A stretch of DNA of 64,000 nucleotides from Cedecea davisae DSM 4568 (GTDB taxonomy: Bacteria; Pseudomonadota; Gammaproteobacteria; Enterobacterales; Enterobacteriaceae): assembly GCF_000412335.2 (NCBI RefSeq), contig NZ_KE161030.1, forward strand, positions 1,082,515 to 1,146,514, given 5' to 3'. A program made the translations under genes and the position numbers. Shown piece after piece: positions 43,270-52,644 of the stretch. How positions within the stretch are numbered: position 1 is the first letter of the stretch; each line of letters starts with the position of its first letter. The notes under the pieces were generated by a model, which saw nothing but the letters and a program-made list of their open reading frames with translations, had not been told where the DNA came from and did no database searches.

Positions 43270-43836
43270 ATGAGCACAGTGACCCTAAGCGCGCGCGACC
43301 GAATCCTGCATACTGCGCACAACCTGTTCTATCGGGACGGCATTCGCGCCACCGGCATCGACCGGATAATCAAAGAAGCTGGCGTGACCAAGGTGACCTT
43401 TTATCGGCATTTTCCGGCTAAGAATGACCTGATTGGGGCTTTTCTGGATTACCGGCACCGGCGCTGGATGGCGTGGTTTAGCGAAACGCTTAAGCAGGAA
43501 ATGGCCCGCACGGGAAGTCTGGTGCAGTCTCTGGCGGCAGCGTTAGAAAACTGGTTTGACGACGAGGCATTTCGCGGATGTGCGTTTATTAACTCGGCGG
43601 TTGAAATGGCGGAGGCCCTGCCTGAAACATTACCCATCGCCCGGGCGCATAAACAGGCGATGGTCGAGTGTCTTGCGGGCTATCTGCCGCACAATGAAGC
43701 CGGAAAGCAGCAGGCCGAAATGCTGGCGCTGGTTATAGACGGGGCGATAGTCAAAGCCCAGCGTGACGGCGGCGGGGAAGAGGCGCTGATACAACTGCGG
43801 GCCTGGCTGGCGCTGTTGCCCGCAGCGGAGAATTAA
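43270..43836 (+). CDS. TetR-family repressor
   Basis: A 188-residue regulator. The N-terminal helix-turn-helix (about 8-55: RILHTAHNLFYRDGIRATGIDRII, GVTKVTFYRHFPAKNDLI) resembles small regulators of oxidative/electrophile responses. The C-terminal domain contains GCAFINSAVEMA. It should bind the two palindromes in front of it and repress the NTF2-like gene and itself. Its stop overlaps the convergent dedA-family gene by four bases. Confidence 0.88.
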   Translation: MSTVTLSARDRILHTAHNLFYRDGIRATGIDRIIKEAGVTKVTFYRHFPAKNDLIGAFLDYRHRRWMAWFSETLKQEMARTGSLVQSLAAALENWFDDEAFRGCAFINSAVEMAEALPETLPIARAHKQAMVECLAGYLPHNEAGKQQAEMLALVIDGAIVKAQRDGGGEEALIQLRAWLALLPAAEN

Positions 43837-44396
43837 TCTTCTTTCTGGCGGTGTTTAAACCATAACCGCACGCCTATCACCAGCGCGACGGCGGCTATCA
43901 GCCATATCCAGTGTCGGAGATGTTGGTCGAGGTTATGCAGCCATGGGCCGACCACTTCGCCGCCCAGATAGCCGAGAGTGGTAAACAGCGTTGCCCAGAG
44001 GATCGCACCACAGATATTCAGCGGAATAAACAGCTTAGGCGGCAGCTTGCTGGCACCGATAATAATCGGCCCGACGATACGAAATCCGTACATAAAGCGG
44101 CTGCCAATCACAAACAGATAAGGATGGCGGTTAATCAGCGCCTGAGCCTTAGCAATTTTCTTGTGGTGTTTTTTGAACCGTGCCAGCAGCGAGCCGCCAA
44201 AATGCCTGCCCACCAGAAACAGAACCTGGTCGCCAATCATGCCGCCAAGCGCGACGGCGGCAACCACCAGAGGAAATTTGAGTAATCCCTGATGCGCGGC
44301 CACCCCGCCCAGCAGAGTAATCGTTTCGCCTTCCGCCATGCTGCCGACAATCAGCGCCGCATAGCCGTACTGCTCTATTAAACCGTTGATATCCAT
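43833..44396 (-). CDS. yohD: DedA-family membrane protein YohD
   Basis: A 187-residue inner-membrane protein of the DedA/VTT family, with E-x-E/GxxxG hallmarks: MAEGETITLLGG near the N-terminus, the FxGR-type VGRHFGG, the arginine-containing GSRFMYGFRIVGPIIIG and NICGAILWA. Members affect membrane homeostasis and lipid carrier recycling. It keeps the E. coli yohC-yohD order. Confidence 0.9.
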   Translation of the reverse strand: MDINGLIEQYGYAALIVGSMAEGETITLLGGVAAHQGLLKFPLVVAAVALGGMIGDQVLFLVGRHFGGSLLARFKKHHKKIAKAQALINRHPYLFVIGSRFMYGFRIVGPIIIGASKLPPKLFIPLNICGAILWATLFTTLGYLGGEVVGPWLHNLDQHLRHWIWLIAAVALVIGVRLWFKHRQKED

Positions 44397-44560
44397 CAGC
44401 CCGGACTCATCTCCATGTTCATTGTTTCCCTAAAGCATACAACCCATAGCCGCCCGGTTTGCAAATAAACGCAGATATTTTTCACTTGGCTAAATATTAA
44501 CCGCACGGTGAATTATACTTAGGCTATTGCAAGCATTTGCGCTGCAGGTCAGGAGGTTGT

Positions 44561-45148
44561 ATGAGCCACGTCTGGGGATTGTTTTCCCATCCTAATCGCG
44601 AAATGCAGGAAATTAAGCGCGAGAACGAATCCGTCTCGCACCACTACACTCACCATGTGCTGTTGATGGCGGCGATACCCGTCATCTGCGCGTTTATCGG
44701 CACCACGCAAATTGGCTGGAATTTTGGCGACGGTAGCTACGTGCAGCTTTCGATGTTCACCGGCCTTTATCTCGGCATACTTTTCTACGCCTTGATGCTG
44801 GCGGGCGTTGCGGTGATGGGGCGAGTCATCTGGTGGATGGCGCGTAACTACCCGCAGCGGCCATCGCTCGCCAGCTGTATGGTATTTGCTGGCTATGTCG
44901 CCACGCCGCTGTTCCTGAGCGGGATTGTGGCGCTTTATCCGCTGGTCTGGCTGTGCGTAGCGGTAGGCGCTCTGGCGCTGGTTTACACCGGCTACCTGCT
45001 CTATGTCGGCGTGCCTGATTTCCTCGGGATCGACAGGGAAGAGGGCATGAGCTTCGCCAGCTCAACTCTGGCAATCGGCGTACTGGTGCTGGAGGTGCTG
45101 CTGGCGGCGGCGGTAGTGCTGTGGGGGTACGGCTATCGCCTGTTCTGA
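44561..45148 (+). CDS. yohC: Yip1-family inner-membrane protein YohC
   Basis: A 195-residue protein with five hydrophobic segments, begins MSHVWGLFSHPNREMQEIKREN as in E. coli YohC. The ATG at 44561 has AGGAGG seven bases upstream, and this start gives the E. coli length (195). Function is unknown. Confidence 0.92.
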   Translation: MSHVWGLFSHPNREMQEIKRENESVSHHYTHHVLLMAAIPVICAFIGTTQIGWNFGDGSYVQLSMFTGLYLGILFYALMLAGVAVMGRVIWWMARNYPQRPSLASCMVFAGYVATPLFLSGIVALYPLVWLCVAVGALALVYTGYLLYVGVPDFLGIDREEGMSFASSTLAIGVLVLEVLLAAAVVLWGYGYRLF

Positions 45149-45309
45149 CGGTGCGGAATTTTTAGAAACTTTTGATATAACGTTACCATTCTTAACTGGT
45201 AGTTTAACGGGGCGCCGGAGTATGATTCTGGCGCCCCGCGTCTTTGTTTATTCAGATAAATGTCTGCGGTGAGCCTATACTTTTCCGGAATCATTACAGA
45301 AGTGTCACC

Positions 45310-46251
45310 ATGCCGACAAAAATCCGTTTATCGTTGTTCAGCCTTGCGCTGATGATGACTGTGCCTTTTGCCCCGCAGGCAGAAGCCAGTAAGGCCGTCA
45401 CTCAGGCGGCCAGCGCCGGTCAGGAGATTGCCTCCGGCAGCGCCATGATTGTCGATTTGCAAAGCAACAAAATTCTCTATTCCAGCCATCCGGATCTGGT
45501 TCGTCCTATCGCCTCGATTACCAAGCTGATGACGGCGATGGTGGTGCTGGACGCGCATCTGCCGATGGATGAAATGCTAAAAGTGGACATCAGCCATACG
45601 CCGGAGATGAAGGGGATTTACTCTCGCGTGCGTCTGAACAGCGAGATCAGCCGTAAAAATATGATGCTGCTGGCGCTGATGTCTTCTGAAAACCGCGCGG
45701 CAGCGAGCCTGGCGCACCACTACCCTGGCGGCTACGACGCGTTTATTCGTGCGATGAACGCCAAGGCTAAGTCATTGGGCATGACCCACACGCGTTACGT
45801 GGAGCCAACCGGCCTGTCGATTGAAAACGTCTCGACCGCCAACGATTTGACCAAACTGCTGATTGCCACCCAGAAATATCCCCTGCTCGGGCAGCTCAGC
45901 ACCACTCATGAAGATATGGCGACCTTCCGCAACCCTTCTTACACGCTGCCGTTCCGCAACACTAACCATCTGGTGTACCGCGAAAACTGGAATATTCAGC
46001 TGACGAAAACCGGCTTTACTAATAATGCCGGCCACTGTCTGGTGATGCGCACCGTGATTAAAGGGCGCCCGGTGGCGCTGGTCGTGCTGGATGCCTTCGG
46101 GAAATATACCCATTTTGCCGACGCTAACCGCCTGCGCAACTGGATGGAAACCGGGAAGATAACGCCAGTTCCCGCTGCGGCATTAAGCTACAAGCGTTCA
46201 AAAGCGGCGCAAATGGCAAACAACACCGTTTCCGCCGGGGAAGAAGAGTAA
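45310..46251 (+). CDS. pbpG: D-alanyl-D-alanine endopeptidase PbpG (PBP7)
   Basis: A 313-residue penicillin-binding protein with a signal peptide (about 1-26, FAPQAEA). The active-site motifs are S69-x-x-K72 in ASITKLM, SEN (126-128) and KTG (232-234). It cleaves peptide cross-links in periplasmic peptidoglycan. The ATG at 45310 ([14 protein letters not shown]) opens the signal peptide; earlier in-frame starts would add residues without family support. Convergent and directly abutting the GNAT gene. Confidence 0.95.
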   Translation: MPTKIRLSLFSLALMMTVPFAPQAEASKAVTQAASAGQEIASGSAMIVDLQSNKILYSSHPDLVRPIASITKLMTAMVVLDAHLPMDEMLKVDISHTPEMKGIYSRVRLNSEISRKNMMLLALMSSENRAAASLAHHYPGGYDAFIRAMNAKAKSLGMTHTRYVEPTGLSIENVSTANDLTKLLIATQKYPLLGQLSTTHEDMATFRNPSYTLPFRNTNHLVYRENWNIQLTKTGFTNNAGHCLVMRTVIKGRPVALVVLDAFGKYTHFADANRLRNWMETGKITPVPAAALSYKRSKAAQMANNTVSAGEEE

Positions 46252-46806
46252 TTATTGAGGCAGCGTCTGGTCTCCGCCGTTGAGCGGGCGCTGCATCATT
46301 ACCGTATCGCGCCAGTCTCCAAGCTTGAACCCGACGCTGCGCAGCCGTCCTACCGTTTCAAACCCGTGCTGGCTGTGTAATCGGCACGATCCCTCGTTAT
46401 TTTCGCCGTCACCAATCACGGCAATCATCTGCCGCCACGGCCCTTGCTCACAGCGCGCTATTAACTCGCCGAGCAAAGCTTTGCCGATGCCACGCCCCGT
46501 CATGCCGGTGTCGATATAAACGGAGTCTTCGATGGTGTAGCGGTAGCCGGGGCGAGGGCGATAAACAGTGGCGTAGCAGTAGCCAACAATCCTGCCATCT
46601 ATAACCGCAACCAGCCACGGCAGGCCATAGCCACGAACTGCCGCTAGGCGCTCGGCCATTTGCTGCTCGCCAGGCGGCGTCTCTTCGAAAGAGCCTTTGC
46701 CGTTTAGCACATGCCATTGATAAATGCTTTTTATTGCCGGGATATCGTCTGGAGTGGCCTCCCTTATCCCCGGCAGTGTGGAAGGTAATACTGCTATTGC
46801 CGACAT
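46252..46806 (-). CDS. GNAT N-acetyltransferase, phosphinothricin/amino-acid acetyltransferase-like
   Basis: A 184-residue acetyltransferase. The GNAT acetyl-CoA loop is YIDTGMTGRGIGKALLGEL (about 109-127). IREATPDDIPAIKSIY at the N-terminus, VGYCYATVYRPRPGYRYTIEDSVYI and HSQHGFETVGRLRSVGFKLGDW match the PAT/MnaT subgroup that acetylates phosphinothricin, methionine analogues and similar amino acids. The ATG at 46806 follows a GGGGG site; a longer frame adds 16 residues. It is inserted between pbpG and dld, neighbours in E. coli. Confidence 0.85.
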   Translation of the reverse strand: MSAIAVLPSTLPGIREATPDDIPAIKSIYQWHVLNGKGSFEETPPGEQQMAERLAAVRGYGLPWLVAVIDGRIVGYCYATVYRPRPGYRYTIEDSVYIDTGMTGRGIGKALLGELIARCEQGPWRQMIAVIGDGENNEGSCRLHSQHGFETVGRLRSVGFKLGDWRDTVMMQRPLNGGDQTLPQ

Positions 46807-46829
46807 GTCTGTTTCGCCCCCTGGCAGGA

Positions 46830-46858
46830 AAAAAGGGTGAAGAAACATCTTCACCCTG
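46830..46858 (-). terminator. Terminator downstream of dld
   Basis: AGGGTGAAG (46834-46842) pairs with CTTCACCCT. On the minus strand the stem is followed by six Ts, appropriate for dld. The hairpin lies just upstream of the GNAT gene and partly overlaps its longer possible N-terminus, supporting the shorter start. Confidence 0.75.
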
Positions 46859-46931
46859 TCTTTTTAATCTATGCCGAAAAAAGAGCGAAACATAGGCTGG
46901 TGGTCATAGGAGAAACTTATCTCCTGCCCGG

Positions 46932-48671
46932 TCAGCCATGTTCCTTGCCGCAGCCGCAATTATCCTCAGCCCAGCCTTTACGCTTCGTCGTTTTGCCGAT
47001 ACCGGGGTTCATGCTGTTGGTCGGATCGTTGGCTTTATAGAACTGCTTCAGCGTTTCCGGCGCTTTATAGAGATGGCCCACGTTGTGCTCCGCCGGGTAT
47101 TGCGCCCCGCGCTCTTGCAGCAGGGCCAGCATCTGCTCTTTCAGCTCATGAACATCAACGCCTTTCTTAACAATGTAATCCTGGTGGAAAACATGGCACA
47201 TAAAATGGCCGTAGTAGAGGCGGTGAATCAGCTTATCGCCAATTTCCGGCGGCAGCTCTTCGAACCAGTCGCTGTCGTTGCGGCGCAGCGCAATATCCAG
47301 CGCCAGAATGTCTTCCACCTCATCGGCATGAACCGCATGGTAGCGAATGGCCGCGCCTGCGGCGGCAAAACGATGAAGGAAAGCTTTGCTGCCTTCTTCC
47401 GGCGTGCAGACGAAGAAATCGCCCTCGGCGGTTTTGAAATACTCGCTTAGCCAGGCTTTGGCCTCATCGATTCCGTCGCCCGCCATTTTTAGCAGCAGAT
47501 GGTGAGGATATTTATCGCGCCAGGTTTTCATGCGCTCCGGCAGGTGCGCCGGGAACGCGCCGCCAAGCTTTTGCATAAAGCGGTCGGTGAAATGCGGTTT
47601 AAACAGCGGAACCTTGTCCAGCATGGCATCTGCGCGGCCCTTCATGGTGAAGAAGAACGGCATTTTGTCGGTGCCGAGCTTATCGATCATCAGGAAGGTA
47701 TCCTTGCCGTACTTTTCCGCAATATCGTAAATATCGCGGTGCATATACTCTCCGGCAACCGGCAGGTTTTCGAAGTTAGCCAGAATATGGCGGCGAATTT
47801 CGCTCAACACGGCGGGCTGACTGGTGCCGATGTAGAACACCTGCTGGCGTTTTTCCGCCGGGAAGGTGTCGAGGCGTACCGCAAAAACGGCCAGCTTTCC
47901 GGCGCAGCCGGAAGACTCAAACAGGCGGTCAGGGTCGGCGTTATAGCGGGCCGGAGTATCGGCTTCAACGTCGCGCACGCGGGTAACATAATCATGGTCA
48001 TGAGCGTGGCGGCCGTCGTGCTGTACGTCGCTATCCTTCACGCGCTCGTCGTCCAGCGTGCTGAGGATCTGCTCCGGCGTGGCGCCAAGATTAATGCCCA
48101 GATGGTTCACCAGCTGAAGCTTGCCGTTTTCGTCGATGCGGGCAAACAGCGACATCTCGGTATAGGCCGGACCGCGCTGCACCAGCGAGCCGCCCGAGTT
48201 ATTACAAATCCCGCCAATCACCGACGCGCCAATGCAGGAAGAGCCAATCACCGAATGCGGCTCACGCCCCAGCGGCTTAAGCGCTTTTTCCAGCGAATAG
48301 AGAGTGGTGCCGGGGAAAGCCAGCACCTGCTCACCTTTGTCCAGTAGATGTAATTTATCAAGGCGCAGGGTGCTGATAATGACGATATCGCGGTCGTAGT
48401 CGTTACCGCTCGGCGTGGAGCCTTCGGTCAGGCCGGTATTGGCGGCCTGCATCAAGATTATTTTGTCGGCCGCCACGCAGGCGCTGAGTACGCGCCACAG
48501 TTCCAGCAGCGAGCCGGGGAAGACCACCGCCAGCGCCTCGCCCTGCCCGGAGCGGAAGCCCTTGCGGTAGCGTGCGGTTTTAGCGGGGTCGGTCAAGACG
48601 TGGTGAGAGCCAACGTGGCGAGCGAGTTCGTTTATTAACGTTTTATTATCGGAAGTCATCAGAACAGACAT
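46932..48671 (-). CDS. dld: Quinone-dependent D-lactate dehydrogenase Dld
   Basis: A 579-residue peripheral membrane flavoprotein oxidising D-lactate to pyruvate and passing electrons to the quinone pool. The FAD-binding PCMH domain is at the N-terminus: AVVFPGSLLELWRVL, QAANTGLTEGSTPSG, and SSCIGASVIGGICNNSGGSLVQRGPAYTE in its conserved stretch. The C-terminal membrane-binding part ends with a histidine/cysteine-containing tail (DNCGCGKEHG). The start has an AAGGAG site. Confidence 0.95.
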   Translation of the reverse strand: MSVLMTSDNKTLINELARHVGSHHVLTDPAKTARYRKGFRSGQGEALAVVFPGSLLELWRVLSACVAADKIILMQAANTGLTEGSTPSGNDYDRDIVIISTLRLDKLHLLDKGEQVLAFPGTTLYSLEKALKPLGREPHSVIGSSCIGASVIGGICNNSGGSLVQRGPAYTEMSLFARIDENGKLQLVNHLGINLGATPEQILSTLDDERVKDSDVQHDGRHAHDHDYVTRVRDVEADTPARYNADPDRLFESSGCAGKLAVFAVRLDTFPAEKRQQVFYIGTSQPAVLSEIRRHILANFENLPVAGEYMHRDIYDIAEKYGKDTFLMIDKLGTDKMPFFFTMKGRADAMLDKVPLFKPHFTDRFMQKLGGAFPAHLPERMKTWRDKYPHHLLLKMAGDGIDEAKAWLSEYFKTAEGDFFVCTPEEGSKAFLHRFAAAGAAIRYHAVHADEVEDILALDIALRRNDSDWFEELPPEIGDKLIHRLYYGHFMCHVFHQDYIVKKGVDVHELKEQMLALLQERGAQYPAEHNVGHLYKAPETLKQFYKANDPTNSMNPGIGKTTKRKGWAEDNCGCGKEHG

Positions 48672-48849
48672 GTATCCACTCCTTTGGTGGCAGCAAAAAG
48701 CCTGCCGTTAAGCATAGCGCCGAAAAACGTGAGCGTAACGAGGAAATATCTACGAAATCAGAACATAGCCTCTGCTACGCTCTTCTTACCCTTCGGGTGA
48801 TGTGGCAAACTGCACCCCTTAACAAAAGCTTGTGTAGAGAGTGAATCCG

Positions 48850-51147
48850 ATGAAATGGCTCTGTTCTGTAGGTGTCGCGGTAAGCATGGCGCTTCAGCCT
48901 GCGCTGGCCGACGAGATGTTTGGCCCGCACCCTTTAACGCCGGAAGCGCGTGATGCCTTCGTCACCGGCCTGCTCAAAAAAATGACCACCGATGAAAAAA
49001 TCGGTCAGCTGCGCTTAATCAGCGTCGGCCCGGATAACCCAAAAGAAGCTATCCGCGAGATGATCAAAGACGGGCAGGTTGGGGCAATCTTTAACACCGT
49101 CACCCGCCAGGACATCCGCGCTATGCAGGACCAGGTGATGCAGCTCAGCCACCTGAAAATCCCTCTGTTCTTCGCCTACGATGTGGTTCACGGCCAGCGT
49201 ACCGTGTTCCCGATAAGCCTCGGCCTCGCCTCCTCCTTTAACCTCGACGCGGTGAAAACCGTGGGCCGTATCTCGGCCTATGAAGCCGCCGATGATGGCC
49301 TGAACATGACCTGGGCGCCGATGGTTGACGTCTCGCGTGACCCGCGCTGGGGCCGCGTTTCAGAAGGCTTTGGGGAAGACACATACCTGACCGCCACTAT
49401 GGGTCGCACCATGGTTGAAGCGATGCAGGGCAAAAGCCCGGCGGATCGCTACTCGGTAATGACCAGCGTGAAACACTTCGCCGCCTACGGCGCGGTTGAG
49501 GGCGGCAAAGAGTACAACACCGTTGATATGAGCCCGCAGCGGCTGTTCAACGACTATATGCCGCCGTACAAAGCCGCCCTGGACGCGGGCAGCGGCGGCG
49601 TGATGGTTGCCCTGAACTCACTGAACGGTACGCCAGCCTCGGCCGACAGCTGGCTGCTGAAAGATCTGCTGCGCGACGAATGGAAGTTTAAAGGCATTAC
49701 CATCTCCGACCACGGGGCGATTAAAGAACTGATCAAGCACGGCGTTGCCAGCGACCCGAAAGACGCGGTGCGTATTGCCCTGAACTCCGGCATCAACATG
49801 AGTATGAGCGACGAGTATTACAGCAAATACCTGCCCGAGCTGGTGAAAAGCGGCGCAGTGCCGATGAAAGAGCTGGACGACGCTACCCGCCACGTACTGA
49901 ACGTGAAATACGATATGGGGCTGTTTAACGATCCGTACAGCCACCTTGGCCCGAAAGATTCTGACCCGCAGGACACCAACGCCGAAAGCCGCCTGCACCG
50001 CAAAGAAGCTCGCGAAGTGGCGCGTGAAAGCATGGTGCTGCTGAAAAACCGCCTGCAAACGCTGCCGCTGAAAAAGAGCGCAACCGTCGCGGTGATTGGG
50101 CCATTGGCCGACAGCAAGCGTGACGCCATGGGCAGTTGGTCTGCCGCAGGCGTTGCCGCTCAGTCCGTTACTCCGCTGGAAGGCATCAGAAATGCCGTGG
50201 GCCAGCAGGGCAAAGTGGTGTTTGCCAAAGGCGCGAACGTCACCGATGAAAAAGACATTGTGGCCTTCCTGAACCAGTACGAGCCGGCGGTTACCGTTGA
50301 CCCGCGTACGCCAAAAGAGATGATCGACGAAGCGGTTAATACCGCGAAAAGCGCCGATGTCGTGGTGGCGGTGGTCGGCGAAGCCCAGGGCATGGCGCAC
50401 GAAGCCTCAAGCCGCACCGACCTGACGCTGCCGCAAAGCCAGCGCGACCTGATTGCCGCCCTGAAGGCGACCGGCAAGCCGCTGGTGCTGGTCCTGATGA
50501 ACGGCCGTCCTCTGGCGCTGGTGAAAGAAGATCAGCAGGCAGACGCGCTGCTTGAAGCGTGGTACGGCGGCACCGAGGGCGGGAACGCCATCGCCGACGT
50601 ACTGTTTGGCGACTACAATCCGTCCGGCAAGCTGCCGATGTCCTTCCCGCGCTCGGTTGGGCAAATTCCGACTTACTACAGCCACCTGAACACCGGTCGC
50701 CCGTACAACCCGGAAAAGCCAAATAAATACACTTCCCGCTACTTCGATGAAGCAAACGGGCCGCTGTATCCGTTTGGCTATGGCCTGAGCTACACCACAT
50801 TCAACGTCTCAGACGTTAAGCTGTCCTCGCCGGTGATGAAGCGTGACGGCAAAGTTGAAGCTTCCGTTACGGTCACCAATAGCGGCGATCGCGAAGGCGC
50901 GACCGTGGTGCAAATGTACCTCCAGGACGTGACCGCTTCGATGAGCCGCCCGGTGAAAGAGCTGAAGGGCTTTAAGAAAGTGACGCTGAAAGCGGGCGAA
51001 AGCCAGACCGTCAGTTTCCCAATCGACGTTAACGCGCTGAAGTTCTGGAACGCGAAGATGAAGTACGAGGCGGAACCTGGCAAATTCAACGTGTTTATCG
51101 GGCTGGACTCCGCCCGCGTGAAGCAGGGCGAATTTGAACTGAAATAA
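48850..51147 (+). CDS. bglX: Periplasmic beta-glucosidase BglX (GH3)
   Basis: A 765-residue secreted GH3 enzyme with a signal peptide (about 1-20, MALQPALA). The catalytic nucleophile lies in GITISDHGAIKEL (about Asp 284). The conserved KHFAAYGAVEGGKEYN block is present, as is the C-terminal fibronectin III-like domain. It hydrolyses beta-glucosides in the periplasm. The ATG at 48850 starts MKWLCSVGVAV as in E. coli and gives the same length; a GTG three codons earlier is an alternative. A terminator follows. Confidence 0.95.
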   Translation: MKWLCSVGVAVSMALQPALADEMFGPHPLTPEARDAFVTGLLKKMTTDEKIGQLRLISVGPDNPKEAIREMIKDGQVGAIFNTVTRQDIRAMQDQVMQLSHLKIPLFFAYDVVHGQRTVFPISLGLASSFNLDAVKTVGRISAYEAADDGLNMTWAPMVDVSRDPRWGRVSEGFGEDTYLTATMGRTMVEAMQGKSPADRYSVMTSVKHFAAYGAVEGGKEYNTVDMSPQRLFNDYMPPYKAALDAGSGGVMVALNSLNGTPASADSWLLKDLLRDEWKFKGITISDHGAIKELIKHGVASDPKDAVRIALNSGINMSMSDEYYSKYLPELVKSGAVPMKELDDATRHVLNVKYDMGLFNDPYSHLGPKDSDPQDTNAESRLHRKEAREVARESMVLLKNRLQTLPLKKSATVAVIGPLADSKRDAMGSWSAAGVAAQSVTPLEGIRNAVGQQGKVVFAKGANVTDEKDIVAFLNQYEPAVTVDPRTPKEMIDEAVNTAKSADVVVAVVGEAQGMAHEASSRTDLTLPQSQRDLIAALKATGKPLVLVLMNGRPLALVKEDQQADALLEAWYGGTEGGNAIADVLFGDYNPSGKLPMSFPRSVGQIPTYYSHLNTGRPYNPEKPNKYTSRYFDEANGPLYPFGYGLSYTTFNVSDVKLSSPVMKRDGKVEASVTVTNSGDREGATVVQMYLQDVTASMSRPVKELKGFKKVTLKAGESQTVSFPIDVNALKFWNAKMKYEAEPGKFNVFIGLDSARVKQGEFELK

Positions 51148-51163
51148 GCCACGCTGAGTGATG

Positions 51164-51198
51164 AAAGCCACCTTCCTGAATGAAGGTGGCTTTTTTTT
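51164..51198 (+). terminator. Terminator of bglX
   Basis: AAGCCACCTTC (51165-51175) pairs with GAAGGTGGCTT (51182-51192), loop CTGAAT, followed by eight Ts. The complementary A-run also serves the minus strand. Confidence 0.92.
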
Positions 51199-51202
51199 GC
51201 CG

Positions 51203-52615
51203 CTAATAAATTCTCTGCGGCGTAAAAATACCGTGATGGGAGGCGCGGAAGGGCGCGGCGGCGGGAGCCTGGTCGGCGCAGAGTTCGTCAAGAAACGCTC
51301 TGGCCCACCACTGGGCGTCGTATCTTTCCACTTTTGCCAGCAACTGATGATGCCTGCGTTTGCGCTCGTGCAAAGGCATGGTCAGCGCCGAATAAAGCGC
51401 GCGGCTGACCTCGGCAGCGTCATAAGGGTTGACCAGCACCGCCTCGCCCAGTTGTTCCGCCGTGCCGGTAAAGGCGGAGAGCATCAACACGCCAGGATCT
51501 TCCGGGTCCTGGGCGAGAATAAACGCTTTAGCCCGCAGGTTCATCGCCTCGCAAAGAGGAGTGAACATCGCCACGTGCGCCTTGCGGTAAAGGGCATAAA
51601 TCAGGTCAGGGTGGCACAGGTTATTGCGGATATAGTTGACCGGATACCAGGACGCATCGCCAAATTTGCCGTTAATTTCCCCGCACTGGCGCTCAAGCCG
51701 GGCGCAAAGATCGTGCGTTGAATAGGGATAACCTCTGGACGTGTCGGAGAGTTGCAGCAGGCTGACGTCGCGCAAAAATTCAGGGTGGCTATGAAGAAAA
51801 ATCTCCATTGCGTCCAAATGGTAATGCACGCCGCTGATATCGCTGATGGTGTCATTGCTGATAATAATCTGGCGATGATAGTTGCTCATCGCCTCCGCGC
51901 CGTTTTGCGTCAGCGGAGGCGTTTCTTTATCAATGCCGCAGGGAAAAATACCGAGCTTGATCGAGTGCCCATTCAGCTGAATCAGGTTATCCGCCAGCCG
52001 CTCAACGCGGTAAAACCTCAGCGCGTAGGCAAGGAAATTATTCACGTCGCCGCTGGACTGGAATCCGAGCAGGTCGTAGCTAAAAAAGGCCTGCATAATC
52101 GCGTCGTGCTCGGGAACCGAGCGCAGGATCTCTCCCGGCGGGAAAGGTTGGTGCAGAAAAAAGCCGCAGCGGTTGGCGTGGCCGTCTTCTCTGAGCATCT
52201 TCCCGCTCAGCAATAAATGATAATCCTGCACCCAGACCACATCGCTCTCGCCAATCTCGGCGGCAACTCTTTCTTTTACATCGTGATTATAATTTTTCCA
52301 ACAGGTGAAATACTCTTTCTTATAGTGAATAAGGTCCGGGCGGTTGTGAAACACCGGCCACAGAACGTTATGCATATAGCCCTGATAGAAATTGTCGTAT
52401 TCTCCCGGCGTCAGCCCCCAGCTGTGCTGCCGGTAGCCGGAATGGTGACTGCATCGATCTTTCCTGTATTTTTTACCGGGGCTGATTTCACCGCTCCAGC
52501 CAAACCAGATCCCGGGGCGTTTTCTAAAGATTGAACCCAGCGCCGCAGGGAGGAGGCTGCCGCTTTGGCCGTGCTCAGGCTCGCAGCGATTAGACAGCAT
52601 AATAAGACGAGACAT
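51203..52615 (-). CDS. OtsA-like glycosyltransferase with degraded donor site
   Basis: A 470-residue GT20 protein clearly related to trehalose-6-phosphate synthase OtsA: MSRLIMLSNR, WFGWSGE, NVLWPVFH, VWVQDYHLL (129-135), FLHQPFP (154-159), TSRGYPY, NGKFG, and NPYDAAEVSRAL are all recognisable. Canonical OtsA residues for UDP-glucose are not kept. The VERLDYSKG block, with the donor Arg and Lys, reads NDTISDISG, so T256 and S261 replace them. LRDGMNLVAKE reads LCEAMNLRAKA, so E356 and A364 replace the Asp and Glu. The GGLA loop near residue 20 is also altered. It may use another donor, be regulatory, or be inactive. It starts 29 bases after the GS-like gene. Confidence 0.82.
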   Translation of the reverse strand: MSRLIMLSNRCEPEHGQSGSLLPAALGSIFRKRPGIWFGWSGEISPGKKYRKDRCSHHSGYRQHSWGLTPGEYDNFYQGYMHNVLWPVFHNRPDLIHYKKEYFTCWKNYNHDVKERVAAEIGESDVVWVQDYHLLLSGKMLREDGHANRCGFFLHQPFPPGEILRSVPEHDAIMQAFFSYDLLGFQSSGDVNNFLAYALRFYRVERLADNLIQLNGHSIKLGIFPCGIDKETPPLTQNGAEAMSNYHRQIIISNDTISDISGVHYHLDAMEIFLHSHPEFLRDVSLLQLSDTSRGYPYSTHDLCARLERQCGEINGKFGDASWYPVNYIRNNLCHPDLIYALYRKAHVAMFTPLCEAMNLRAKAFILAQDPEDPGVLMLSAFTGTAEQLGEAVLVNPYDAAEVSRALYSALTMPLHERKRRHHQLLAKVERYDAQWWARAFLDELCADQAPAAAPFRASHHGIFTPQRIY

Positions 52616-52644
52616 AAATCACCTCGGGTCGATGTTCAGGCGTT

